Part shown: piece by piece, positions 42,191 through 49,902 of the stretch
How positions within the stretch are numbered: position 1 is the stretch's first letter
How the letters are laid out: every line of letters begins with the position of its first letter
Assembly: GCA_934793215.1 (NCBI GenBank)
Contig: CAKVOP010000002.1
Coordinates: 1-64,000 of the forward strand
DNA length: 64,000 nucleotides
Origin: an uncultured Clostridia bacterium
Lineage (GTDB): Bacteria; Bacillota; Clostridia; Christensenellales; UBA1242
Reading direction: 5' to 3'
Program-made: the position numbers and the translations under genes
The notes under the pieces: model-generated
What the model was told of the DNA's origin: nothing
The model's input: only the letters and a program-made list of their open reading frames with translations
Database searches by the model: none

Positions 42191-43552
42191 ATGGAAAAGC
42201 AAGAGTTTTATAAAGTTGTAAATAAACTTATTTTGCCACTCTTTACAGGTTCAGTTATTGAAGGTGAAGAAGAATCATCACCAAGAGATAACGAAGTCGC
42301 ATTTGACAAAAGAAATACTTTGCTCATAAAGCCATCAAAAGCAGACGAATATCGTTTGATTTTGAAAAGAGGACAACCATTTCAGCCATTTGAAGTAAAT
42401 CTTTTGAAATCTATTTTGGGTGAACTCGACCAAATCTCTGCTTTGGGGCTTCAAGAACAGAGTTTTACTAAAGTTTTGCAAGAGAATGCTATTGAAAAAG
42501 CAATTTGTGATAGTATATGCGATGGGGATAGTTCAAAAAGTATGTTTGGCATTATAAACCATCTTGAAAATTGGAGTGCCAGAACTTATGAAGGCAATCG
42601 CGTTGCCATTGGAATTATACTAAACTTAAGTAGTGAGGCACCCGAAGATAGTCTAGGTTATGATGAAGTTATGAATCAAGATTTCTTTTCTCTTCTTTCA
42701 GATGGCGAAGAATCTTATGTTGAATTTGATAAAAAAGGTAATCTACTGGGCTATATCCAACTAGACAAAGTTAAAAAGGTTCCATGTATTACACCTTGTG
42801 CGTATGAAATGATTGCAAGATATTGTAACGAAAGAAGAATAGGAATTGTTTTGACAACTTATGGCGACCTTTTAATCTTTAAAAATCGAAACCTTTTATT
42901 TGCCAAAAGACTTGGAAGTTGGAATATTTACTCCCATGAAGAAGTTATCCAGTTGCTATCAAATAGGGGAAGTTATTCTTTAAAAGATATAAGGCGTTCT
43001 GTATACTACACTGCACTTGATACTTCATTTGCCTATTGCGGTGGCTGTCTCGTTTATCTAAACAAAGATGGCGTGCAAGGAGCCCTCTCTCATATTAATG
43101 CACATGACATTTTAAATGAAAAATATTATCTTATGAAAAGAGATATTGAAATCGAAAACGCACAAAAAACTGGCAATAAGAAAATTCTCGCTATGGTAGA
43201 GAATCAGTATGGGCCATCATATGAAGAGTTTTTGGCTCAAAATAAATGTATTAAGGCTAGGACCATTAAGAAGATTATTGGAAATAAGCCTTTTCATGAA
43301 TTAAGCAGAAAGTTAAGATCGGAAATAGTGGGAATGGACGGAGCGACCATAGTGGATAGTGATGGAACCATTGTTGCCGCTGGGGCAATACTCAAAATTG
43401 AAGCTGGAAGTGAAGGCGGTGGACGACTTGCGGCAGCAACCACACTTGGAAAGTATGGAGTTTCTATTAAGATTTCACAAGATGGACTTTTGAAAGCATT
43501 TTACCCAGATAAAAAATCGGGCAAAGTTAAGAGTTTATTTACAGTTGGCTAA
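42191..43552 (+). CDS. Protein with atypical diadenylate-cyclase (DisA_N/DAC-like) fold
   Basis: A 453-aa soluble protein. The C-terminal part (about 265-445) reads like a DAC domain: helix IRRSVYYTALDTSFAY, strand GCLVYLNKDG, then RSEIVGMDGATIVDSDG and GVSIKISQDG. The DGA motif is D383-G-A385. The usual phosphate-binding RHR is replaced by G409-G-G-R412-LAA, and about 70 extra residues separate the two halves. The N-terminal 260 residues are unrecognised; the strand GDLLIFKNRNLLFAKRL near 230 could be a repeat-like sensor part. It may make or bind a nucleotide signal. Strong Shine-Dalgarno AAGGAGGG; single-gene unit with terminator, adjacent to sigK. Confidence 0.6.
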   Translation: MEKQEFYKVVNKLILPLFTGSVIEGEEESSPRDNEVAFDKRNTLLIKPSKADEYRLILKRGQPFQPFEVNLLKSILGELDQISALGLQEQSFTKVLQENAIEKAICDSICDGDSSKSMFGIINHLENWSARTYEGNRVAIGIILNLSSEAPEDSLGYDEVMNQDFFSLLSDGEESYVEFDKKGNLLGYIQLDKVKKVPCITPCAYEMIARYCNERRIGIVLTTYGDLLIFKNRNLLFAKRLGSWNIYSHEEVIQLLSNRGSYSLKDIRRSVYYTALDTSFAYCGGCLVYLNKDGVQGALSHINAHDILNEKYYLMKRDIEIENAQKTGNKKILAMVENQYGPSYEEFLAQNKCIKARTIKKIIGNKPFHELSRKLRSEIVGMDGATIVDSDGTIVAAGAILKIEAGSEGGGRLAAATTLGKYGVSIKISQDGLLKAFYPDKKSGKVKSLFTVG

Positions 43553-43573
43553 TGCCTATAAATTTTAAATTTG

Positions 43574-43606
43574 AAAAAATCAATCATTTTTTGATTGATT
43601 TTTTAT
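43574..43606 (+). terminator. Terminator after the DAC-fold gene
   Basis: AATCAATCA pairs with TGATTGATT, flanked by A and T runs. Confidence 0.85.
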
Positions 43607-43709
43607 TTTTGCGAAGGCTATTGAAAAATATAGGGGTTGTATAAAGATATCTCAAATGATTTATATAAACATGTTAGATTGCAATTATAAATAATAAAGA
43701 CAATTTTGA

Positions 43710-43886
43710 ATGAAAAATAGTGTTTTTAAAAAAGGCTTTATGCGTCCAATAAGACAAAAAACAATTATTATGACAAAAAGTATTAAGTTGGAATGGGGTA
43801 ATATTGCTTTCATGTTGGTTAAAAAAGAGAGGATTATATCGATATGTGCAAAAGGTTATGAAAATAAAAACTATATTTCTTTTTAA
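43710..43886 (+). CDS. Possible 58-aa hypothetical ORF
   Basis: The frame encodes a basic peptide beginning MKNSVFKKGFMRPIRQ and ending YENKNYISF. There is no Shine-Dalgarno, and a weak promoter-like pair (TTGTAT, 18 nt, TATATA, from 43637) lies upstream. It is followed 4 nt later by a perfect inverted repeat. No family is recognised, and it may be a chance frame in the 432-nt gap before the RNase P RNA. Confidence 0.25.
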   Translation: MKNSVFKKGFMRPIRQKTIIMTKSIKLEWGNIAFMLVKKERIISICAKGYENKNYISF

Positions 43887-43890
43887 ATAG

Positions 43891-43941
43891 TGAAAAAGAG
43901 ATTTAAGCGTGCTAAAAAATGTCGAAAAAATCTCTTTTTCA
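43891..43941. repeat. Perfect 14-bp inverted repeat before the rnpB promoter
   Basis: TGAAAAAGAGATTT (43891-43904) and AAATCTCTTTTTCA (43928-43941) with a 23-nt loop. The right arm contains a T-run but none follows, so it is not a classical terminator. Confidence 0.7.
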
Positions 43942-43950
43942 AGTGAAGAC

Positions 43951-43979
43951 TTGACATTTCTCCATAAGTGTTGTATACT
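43951..43979 (+). promoter_or_regulatory. Promoter of rnpB
   Basis: TTGACA (43951-43956), 17-nt spacer, TATACT (43974-43979); transcription would start at about 43986, at the P1 helix. Confidence 0.85.
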
Positions 43980-43984
43980 GCATC

Positions 43985-44305
43985 TAGTTATGCAGACAAT
44001 CGCGTCATTTTTGATGAGGAAAGTCCGAGCATCCAGAGAACATGGTGCTGGCTAACGGCCAGCGGGGGCGACCCTAGGGAAAGTGCAACAGAAATAAACC
44101 GCCACGAAAGTGGTAAGGATGGAAAGGTGGTGTAAGAGACCACCGCTTAATTAGGAATAATTAAGGCTCTGTAAACCCCACCTGATGCAAGGTCTATGGG
44201 CACATGTGCGTTCTCTCACGCCCTATCGTACCGCTTGAATTTGTCAGTAATGGCAAAACTAGATAGATGATTGTCTAATACAGAACTCGGCTTATAGCAT
44301 GACTA
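43985..44305 (+). ncRNA. rnpB: RNase P RNA (bacterial class A-like)
   Basis: The catalytic RNA of 5' tRNA processing. The conserved core GAGGAAAGTCCGAGC lies near 44015-44029 and ACAGAA near 44088; the 3' core AACTCGGCTTATAGCATGAC is at about 44284-44303. The P1 helix forms between GTTATGC (43987-43993) and GCATGAC (44297-44303). Long-range pairing of GACAATC with GATTGTC is also visible. Ends are estimated from P1. Confidence 0.93.
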
Positions 44306-44328
44306 CCAGCGATATGCTGGTTTTTTTA
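44305..44328 (+). terminator. Terminator of rnpB
   Basis: ACCAGC pairs with GCTGGT around GATAT, followed by seven T residues. Confidence 0.85.
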
Positions 44329-44359
44329 TTTTAAAATACTGTGAAAGTAAAATCTACTA

Positions 44360-44388
44360 TTGATTTAACCATGTGTATATGTTAAAAT
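44360..44388 (+). promoter_or_regulatory. Promoter 7 nt before the ATG of the HExxH gene
   Basis: TTGATT (44360-44365), 17-nt spacer, TAAAAT (44383-44388). The predicted transcription start falls at ATG 44396. Confidence 0.6.
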
Positions 44389-44395
44389 AGAAAAC

Positions 44396-45901
44396 ATGGA
44401 AGATAAACAAAAAATGGGAAATAAACCAATAGAAAATTTAAAATCGACCCAATATAGATATACTCTCGCAAATTCTAGCCTTACAAGAGGTAAAGAGCTC
44501 GCGAGCTTTGTTACAGAATATTTTGGTGGACACATGCCAGACCAAAAAGAATGGCAAGATTTTTTTGTTGATTTGATTAAAGAATATGCCGTTAGTAAAA
44601 AAGTGCCCAAAGTTAGATTTATAAACCTTGCAAAACATGACGCATCGACAAAAAACACAGACAGCCCGAACAATACGCTTGGTAGTTTTATCTGGGGAAG
44701 TGGGGACGAAAAAGGAATTTATTTATCAAAAAAGACAGTGGAACGCCTTTCAAACAGGAGTTATTCTTTGATAAATGCGGTATCTACACTTATGCATGAA
44801 TTTCGTCACTTTTACCAATTTGAAGCGCATTATGAAACAGGAAGCAAAACTTATAGCAAAATTATAGGTGAATCTCTCCATGATGTGCGTAGGGGAATGA
44901 GAATGCCATTAATTTCAACTCGCGAGAAAATTTTGACAATTTGCAAGATACTTCATTCTGTGACAAATAGTTGTGAGTTTGTTGAAAAATTATTGGAATT
45001 AAAAGGAAACAAACAAAAAATTCTTCTGTATTATATTGCTTATTGTAGCTATTACTATGCTCCTCACGAGAAAGACGCCAGAGATTTCGGCGAAAAAATG
45101 GCGGATCTTATCTTTGCTGATTGGTTCGACATGGTTGATGAAAATACTAAAAGTTTACTCGAAGCAGACTATTATGGCTTGGGTGAAAGTCATGAAAATT
45201 TAGAGACATTGCATAGAGCAACATCATGCTATAAAGCTTTTAAGAAGAGTGTAAAAGCACTTCCTTTGAAGGATTTTGAAGTAATGGGACAAAAGATTGA
45301 AGGCATGCAAGACTACGACTTAAATCAACTTTATTTGGGTTTCTTGAATATAATTTATGGTGATGATTCTGTCGCAGATCAACTTGACATAATTTTAGAA
45401 AGCATAACTAAATCTTATCCATGTGTTTTTGAAAATCTAATTGATGTGTATGATTTTGACAAGAAACAACTTTCCTTTATAAGTAAGCTAGTTTTGGCTC
45501 ATGCAGAAAACGGCGATCTTACAGATGAAATACTGACTAAAATATGTGGGCATGAAAATCTCATTAGTTATAAGAATGTTGAAAAACTGCTCATATTTGC
45601 AATTAAAAACAACAAGTTTGGAGCATATGAAGATCTTTACAGTGAATGGTTGTTTAGAAGTCTTTGTCAAAAAGATGAGGACGACTTTGCTGGTAAATTG
45701 ATTTGTACCTTGGAAGAAAAAGCAAATAATATATTAGCCTCTAATCCTGATGAAGAAGACCGTGAAAATGCTCGACATATTTCAATGCTTTTAACCCATA
45801 TTGCTGATGATGGTTATATTAGCGATAAAGATGAAAAAATTGTAGCGTTAGTAGAGAACATTAAAATTTTTCTTGGTTGCCAGGAAGAAAGAGAAAATTA
45901 A
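44396..45901 (+). CDS. Uncharacterised HExxH-motif protein (possible zinc metallopeptidase)
   Basis: A 501-aa soluble protein of unknown family. Residues about 130-145 contain LMHEFRHFYQFE, a canonical HExxH zincin motif. A later segment, HEKDARDFGEKM (about 225-236), could provide a third ligand. The C-terminal half (about 290-500) is helical and repeat-like, without recognised domains. There is no signal peptide, so it should act in the cytoplasm. No Shine-Dalgarno precedes ATG 44396, and the promoter geometry suggests a leaderless mRNA. Confidence 0.65.
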   Translation: MEDKQKMGNKPIENLKSTQYRYTLANSSLTRGKELASFVTEYFGGHMPDQKEWQDFFVDLIKEYAVSKKVPKVRFINLAKHDASTKNTDSPNNTLGSFIWGSGDEKGIYLSKKTVERLSNRSYSLINAVSTLMHEFRHFYQFEAHYETGSKTYSKIIGESLHDVRRGMRMPLISTREKILTICKILHSVTNSCEFVEKLLELKGNKQKILLYYIAYCSYYYAPHEKDARDFGEKMADLIFADWFDMVDENTKSLLEADYYGLGESHENLETLHRATSCYKAFKKSVKALPLKDFEVMGQKIEGMQDYDLNQLYLGFLNIIYGDDSVADQLDIILESITKSYPCVFENLIDVYDFDKKQLSFISKLVLAHAENGDLTDEILTKICGHENLISYKNVEKLLIFAIKNNKFGAYEDLYSEWLFRSLCQKDEDDFAGKLICTLEEKANNILASNPDEEDRENARHISMLLTHIADDGYISDKDEKIVALVENIKIFLGCQEEREN

Positions 45902-45937
45902 TTGATTATATAATGTGAATTTGTCAATAAATGTCTT

Positions 45938-47164
45938 ATGAAAAAGAAAGAGTTTATTGAAAAATTAAAAAATTTGATATTAAATAAGGTTAGATTTCAC
46001 GCTCCCAATTTGGTTACGGAGAATGTTGATTTTGACCTCTTAAATGTAGTGGGGATAGACCCAATCTATCCAATTTTTGTGTTTTCTAGACAATTAGACA
46101 ACACATTTTTTGTCGCATTTAAAAAGGCAAAAAAAGAGGCAAAATTCAATCTTGTTTTAACCAAAAAACCCCTTGTAACAAGTGCAAAATTAAAGCATTT
46201 AGAAAATACACAGGTGCTTCTTGAAGAAGAGATGGGAAGTGCACTTTTTTATACACTTGATGGGCTAAATATAAATTATATTTCTCACACAAACTTTGAG
46301 AAAAATCTTAAAAATGATTTTTTAAAAATAAATGAAAAAGAGATTAATTTTGATTTTTGTCCTTTTTATTATCACAAAAAACTAGCGATAGATGGCGTGA
46401 TATTTGAAGGTAAAGAATTTCTTATTAATGGAAAAAACTATGATTTAAGTTTTTCAAATCCTCATAGCGAAAAGAAAGAAATTTCACTTGAATTTAACAT
46501 GCCTTTGCCAAGAGGTTACTATGTTTTTAAAAAGGGGATCAATTATATAGAAATTTTGAATATAAACACAAAAGAAAAGGCATATTTTAACTATCAAGCA
46601 AAAGGCATGAATTTTTCGTTTTCTTCAATAAATGGACTAGAAAATTCCACGTTCGCATGCATTAATGTAAGATGTAGACTGCTTTTAAGTGGTAGAGAAA
46701 ATAGACATATATTTTTCAATTTTGGACAACTAAAATTTTTCTTTTTAAAGCCAAACGAACTTAAAGATTACTTTGAAATAAGTCAAAGAAAAATGTTTGA
46801 AACTTTTGATGTTATGATAACAAGTAAGGATAAAAACTTTGATGAAACTTTTAATCTCTCTTTGCCCCGAAAAATTTGGGAAAACTGGGAAAAAATGACT
46901 TCAAACGAGCAAAGCGAAAATGAATGGCTAAAATTGAAAAATCAAATTGTTTTGAAGAATGAAAAAGGCGAAAAAATAAATCCGCATTTTGTTGGGCTTA
47001 AAGAAGTTAAAATGTTCCGAAATTCGGGCTGGAAAAGGGTTTTTATTGTTCACGGTGACAGTGAATATTTGTATGATGGAAAGGCGAAATATTTTAACTT
47101 CTCTTTGCTGACAAAAGAAATATTATCACAAAATAGTGAAATTTACTTGTCTTTTAGGGCATAG
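45938..47164 (+). CDS. Hypothetical protein, beta-rich
   Basis: A 408-aa soluble protein, rich in Lys, Phe and Asn, with many alternating hydrophobic strands. No catalytic motif, signal peptide or membrane helix is seen, and I do not recognise it. No Shine-Dalgarno precedes the ATG. TTGATT at 45902-45907 followed after 18 nt by AATAAA (45926-45931) would place the start of transcription at the ATG, but this match is weak. It lies between the HExxH gene and rarA on the same strand. Confidence 0.65.
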   Translation: MKKKEFIEKLKNLILNKVRFHAPNLVTENVDFDLLNVVGIDPIYPIFVFSRQLDNTFFVAFKKAKKEAKFNLVLTKKPLVTSAKLKHLENTQVLLEEEMGSALFYTLDGLNINYISHTNFEKNLKNDFLKINEKEINFDFCPFYYHKKLAIDGVIFEGKEFLINGKNYDLSFSNPHSEKKEISLEFNMPLPRGYYVFKKGINYIEILNINTKEKAYFNYQAKGMNFSFSSINGLENSTFACINVRCRLLLSGRENRHIFFNFGQLKFFFLKPNELKDYFEISQRKMFETFDVMITSKDKNFDETFNLSLPRKIWENWEKMTSNEQSENEWLKLKNQIVLKNEKGEKINPHFVGLKEVKMFRNSGWKRVFIVHGDSEYLYDGKAKYFNFSLLTKEILSQNSEIYLSFRA

Positions 47165-47175
47165 TGTTGTAAAAT
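47147..47175 (+). promoter_or_regulatory. Promoter 9 nt before the rarA ATG
   Basis: TTGTCT (47147-47152), 17-nt spacer, TAAAAT (47170-47175), partly inside the preceding gene. The mRNA leader would be 0-3 nt. Confidence 0.5.
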
Positions 47176-47184
47176 GACTATGTA

Positions 47185-48465
47185 ATGAATAATAGTGAGA
47201 CCCGAATCCCTCTTGCAGAGCGTATGCGCCCAAAGTCATTTGAGGATTTTGTGGGACAAGAACATATTGTAGGCAAAAACATGCTACTTTATCGTGCTAT
47301 TAAATATGGCACACTGGGTAGTTGTATTTTTTATGGTCCTCCTGGAACGGGGAAAACTACTCTTGCCAACATAATTGCGAATTCGCTTAACGCTCAATTT
47401 TTTAAACTTAATGCTGTCACCAGCGGAGTGGCAGATGCTAAAAACATTATTGAAAGGGCAAGAGCGGATAAGGCATTGCTTGGTAAAGACACATACCTTC
47501 TTCTTGATGAATGTCACAGATGGAATAAAAGCCAAAGTGACTGTGTGCTAGAAGCGATTGAAGATGGTTCGATTTTCTTTATCGGTTCAACCACCGAAAA
47601 CCCTTATACATCTATGACGCGTGCTATTGTGTCGAGATGCAGAATATTTGAATTCAAACCTCTTACTTCAAAAGATATTGTTAAGGCCATGAATAGGGCA
47701 CTTCATGACGAAGAGCGAGGACTTGGCAAATTTAAGATTGAGATATCAAACGACGCTCTTGAATATCTTGCTTTTGCTAGTGGCGGAGATCTAAGGAATG
47801 CGTTGAACAGCCTCGAACTTGCTGTTATGACAACTCCAATGGCAAAAGATAAAACAATTAAGGTGGATTTAGAGGTTGCTAAACAATCGACTGATCGTAA
47901 AGCTCTTTCAATGGATGAAAACATGTATTATGACTTTTTGTCAGCATTTTGTAAAAGTTTGAGAGGTAGCGACGCAGAAGCGGCACTTTATTATAGTCAG
48001 CGACTCATTTCAGCAGGACTTGACCCAATGATTATTGCAAGAAGACTTGTTGCTCATGCCAGCGAAGATGTTGGAATGGCAGATTCTAATGCTCTTTTGC
48101 TTGCAACAAGTGCAATGTATGCAGTTGAAAAAATGGGAGTGCCAGAAGGCTTGATTCCATTAACTCACGCAATTATTTATGTTTGTGAAGCTGAAAAATC
48201 GAATTCTGTGATTAAGGCGCTAACTATGGCGAGGGAAGATGCATTAACACATACCGAAAATAAAGTCCCAAATCATCTAAAAAATCACCCTAGTACAAAT
48301 CCTGATGGACATGGAACATATAAGTATCCACATGATTATGGCGGTTATGTTAAACAACAATATATGCCAGATTCACTAAAAAACAGAGTATATTACACGC
48401 CTTCAAATAATGGTAGAGAGAAAAATCTACAAAGAAAGAAATTTAAATTTAGAGAGGAAAACTAA
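47185..48465 (+). CDS. rarA: Replication-associated recombination protein RarA (MgsA)
   Basis: A 426-aa AAA+ clamp-loader-like ATPase acting at stalled replication forks. Motifs: the N-terminal MRPKSFEDFVGQEHIVG, Walker A GPPGTGKT, Walker B LLLDECHRWN, sensor 1 GSTTENP and the arginine-finger SRCRIFEF. The C-terminal tetramerization part with YKYPHDYGG is intact. No Shine-Dalgarno precedes the ATG. The last gene junction (TAA then ATG) couples it to the E2-like gene. Confidence 0.95.
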   Translation: MNNSETRIPLAERMRPKSFEDFVGQEHIVGKNMLLYRAIKYGTLGSCIFYGPPGTGKTTLANIIANSLNAQFFKLNAVTSGVADAKNIIERARADKALLGKDTYLLLDECHRWNKSQSDCVLEAIEDGSIFFIGSTTENPYTSMTRAIVSRCRIFEFKPLTSKDIVKAMNRALHDEERGLGKFKIEISNDALEYLAFASGGDLRNALNSLELAVMTTPMAKDKTIKVDLEVAKQSTDRKALSMDENMYYDFLSAFCKSLRGSDAEAALYYSQRLISAGLDPMIIARRLVAHASEDVGMADSNALLLATSAMYAVEKMGVPEGLIPLTHAIIYVCEAEKSNSVIKALTMAREDALTHTENKVPNHLKNHPSTNPDGHGTYKYPHDYGGYVKQQYMPDSLKNRVYYTPSNNGREKNLQRKKFKFREEN

Positions 48466-49491
48466 ATGTTTGGATATAGAAATGACGGAAAGAAAGTTAA
48501 AGGGATGAATATTATCGACAAAGCCGAGCCTTTTTTCATGCCTCAAAGAATTGATGCTGTAAATTACACAGCAATCAAAATTGTTTGTGATCCTATGGAC
48601 GACTTTATTGCTAGAAAGCGTAAAGAGGGTGAACATTATAACTACATGTATATTTTAATGGCTGCTGTGGCAAGAGTATTATATTCGAAACCAAGACTTA
48701 ACCGCTTTATCATGCGCGGAACAGTTTATCAAAGAAATTATATATCTATTTCAATGGACGTAAAGAAAAAACTTGTTGAAGATGGCGAACAAATGACTCT
48801 TAAGTTTTATTTTACAGGAAAAGAAAGTTTGCCAGAAATCAAGAATATTGTTGAAACGGAAATCAACAAAAATCTTGATGTTAAAGCTGTTGACAGCACC
48901 ACAAAAGTCGCAGGGAAATTTTGTAAATTGCCAGACTTTTTGTTTAGGTGGGCACTTGGCATTGCAAGATGGGCTGACAAGCATGGTCTTTTAAGTAAAA
49001 AACTTATTAATGCAAGCCCTTTTCACACAAGTTGTTTTATAACAAATCTTAAATCAATAAAACTTGGACATATTTTCCACCACCTTTATAACTTTGGAAC
49101 AACAACTATGTTTATAAGTTTAGGCAAGGAAAAAATGGAACCTTGGGTAGAAAATAATAAAGACCTTAAAGTTAAAAAAATCCTTACCTTGGGAGTTTCT
49201 CTTGACGAGCGTGTCGCTGACGGTCTTTATCTTGGACAATGCCTAAGAATGATGCAAGACCTTCTTGCAAATCCTGAACTCTTAATGACTCCATTGCCAG
49301 ACGATGGAACGGTTCCAAAATGGCTTATAACAAAACCTAAAAAGAAGAAAAAAACAAAAGAGAAAAAAGATAAAGTTATAAAAGAGAAAAAAGTTAAAGA
49401 AAAAAAGCCTAAAAAAATAAAACCTTTAAAAAATAAACAAAAACATGAGGCAAAATTAAATAAGAAAAATAAAACCGAAGAACAAAAATAG
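48466..49491 (+). CDS. E2-type (CAT-like) acyltransferase-fold protein with altered active site
   Basis: A 341-aa protein. Residues about 1-290 resemble the catalytic domain of 2-oxo acid dehydrogenase E2 enzymes: an N-terminal strand region, a central NASPFHTSCFITNLKSI segment and the C-terminal DERVADGLYLGQCLRMMQD. In active E2 enzymes this last motif is HxxxDG; here His is replaced by Glu (ERVADG), so acyl transfer by the usual mechanism is unlikely. The lipoyl and binding domains are absent. The C-terminal tail (about 295-341) is almost entirely Lys with Glu, Pro and Thr, suggesting nucleic-acid or membrane interaction. Confidence 0.65.
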   Translation: MFGYRNDGKKVKGMNIIDKAEPFFMPQRIDAVNYTAIKIVCDPMDDFIARKRKEGEHYNYMYILMAAVARVLYSKPRLNRFIMRGTVYQRNYISISMDVKKKLVEDGEQMTLKFYFTGKESLPEIKNIVETEINKNLDVKAVDSTTKVAGKFCKLPDFLFRWALGIARWADKHGLLSKKLINASPFHTSCFITNLKSIKLGHIFHHLYNFGTTTMFISLGKEKMEPWVENNKDLKVKKILTLGVSLDERVADGLYLGQCLRMMQDLLANPELLMTPLPDDGTVPKWLITKPKKKKKTKEKKDKVIKEKKVKEKKPKKIKPLKNKQKHEAKLNKKNKTEEQK

Positions 49492-49500
49492 AGGTGAAAA

Positions 49501-49806
49501 GTGAAAAAAATTTTAAATTATATTATTGCTATTGCCACTATTATTTACATAGGGTTTTTATGCTATTTTAACATCACAAAAGGTGCCTTTGCGGTAGCAG
49601 ATGACCTTATTGTCAACATTGCTTTTTATGGAGGCTGTGTTATTGCAATCATAAGTGCATTTGTAAACATGTTGGGCATGCCTTTTCAAAGCATCTTTTT
49701 GATTATTTTGACTGTTTTTGTTGTGGTTTTTGTGTTAACTCTTATAATTCCGGATTGGTTTAGAGGACTTTTTGGAATTGAAAAAGGAGCATTTATACAT
49801 TTTTAA
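49501..49806 (+). CDS. Small membrane protein
   Basis: A 101-aa protein with three predicted membrane helices (about 4-24, 38-58, 63-85) and no recognised family. The start is GTG 49501 with GAGGTG upstream, 9 nt after the E2-like gene, so the two are probably cotranscribed. Confidence 0.65.
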   Translation: MKKILNYIIAIATIIYIGFLCYFNITKGAFAVADDLIVNIAFYGGCVIAIISAFVNMLGMPFQSIFLIILTVFVVVFVLTLIIPDWFRGLFGIEKGAFIHF

Positions 49807-49902
49807 TTTAACGAAAGACCATTTGCAAATATTTTGTTTATTGCTAAATGAATTAAAAAATGCTTTATTTGCAATAATTTAGACAATAAATCGGGAGGAG
49901 TC

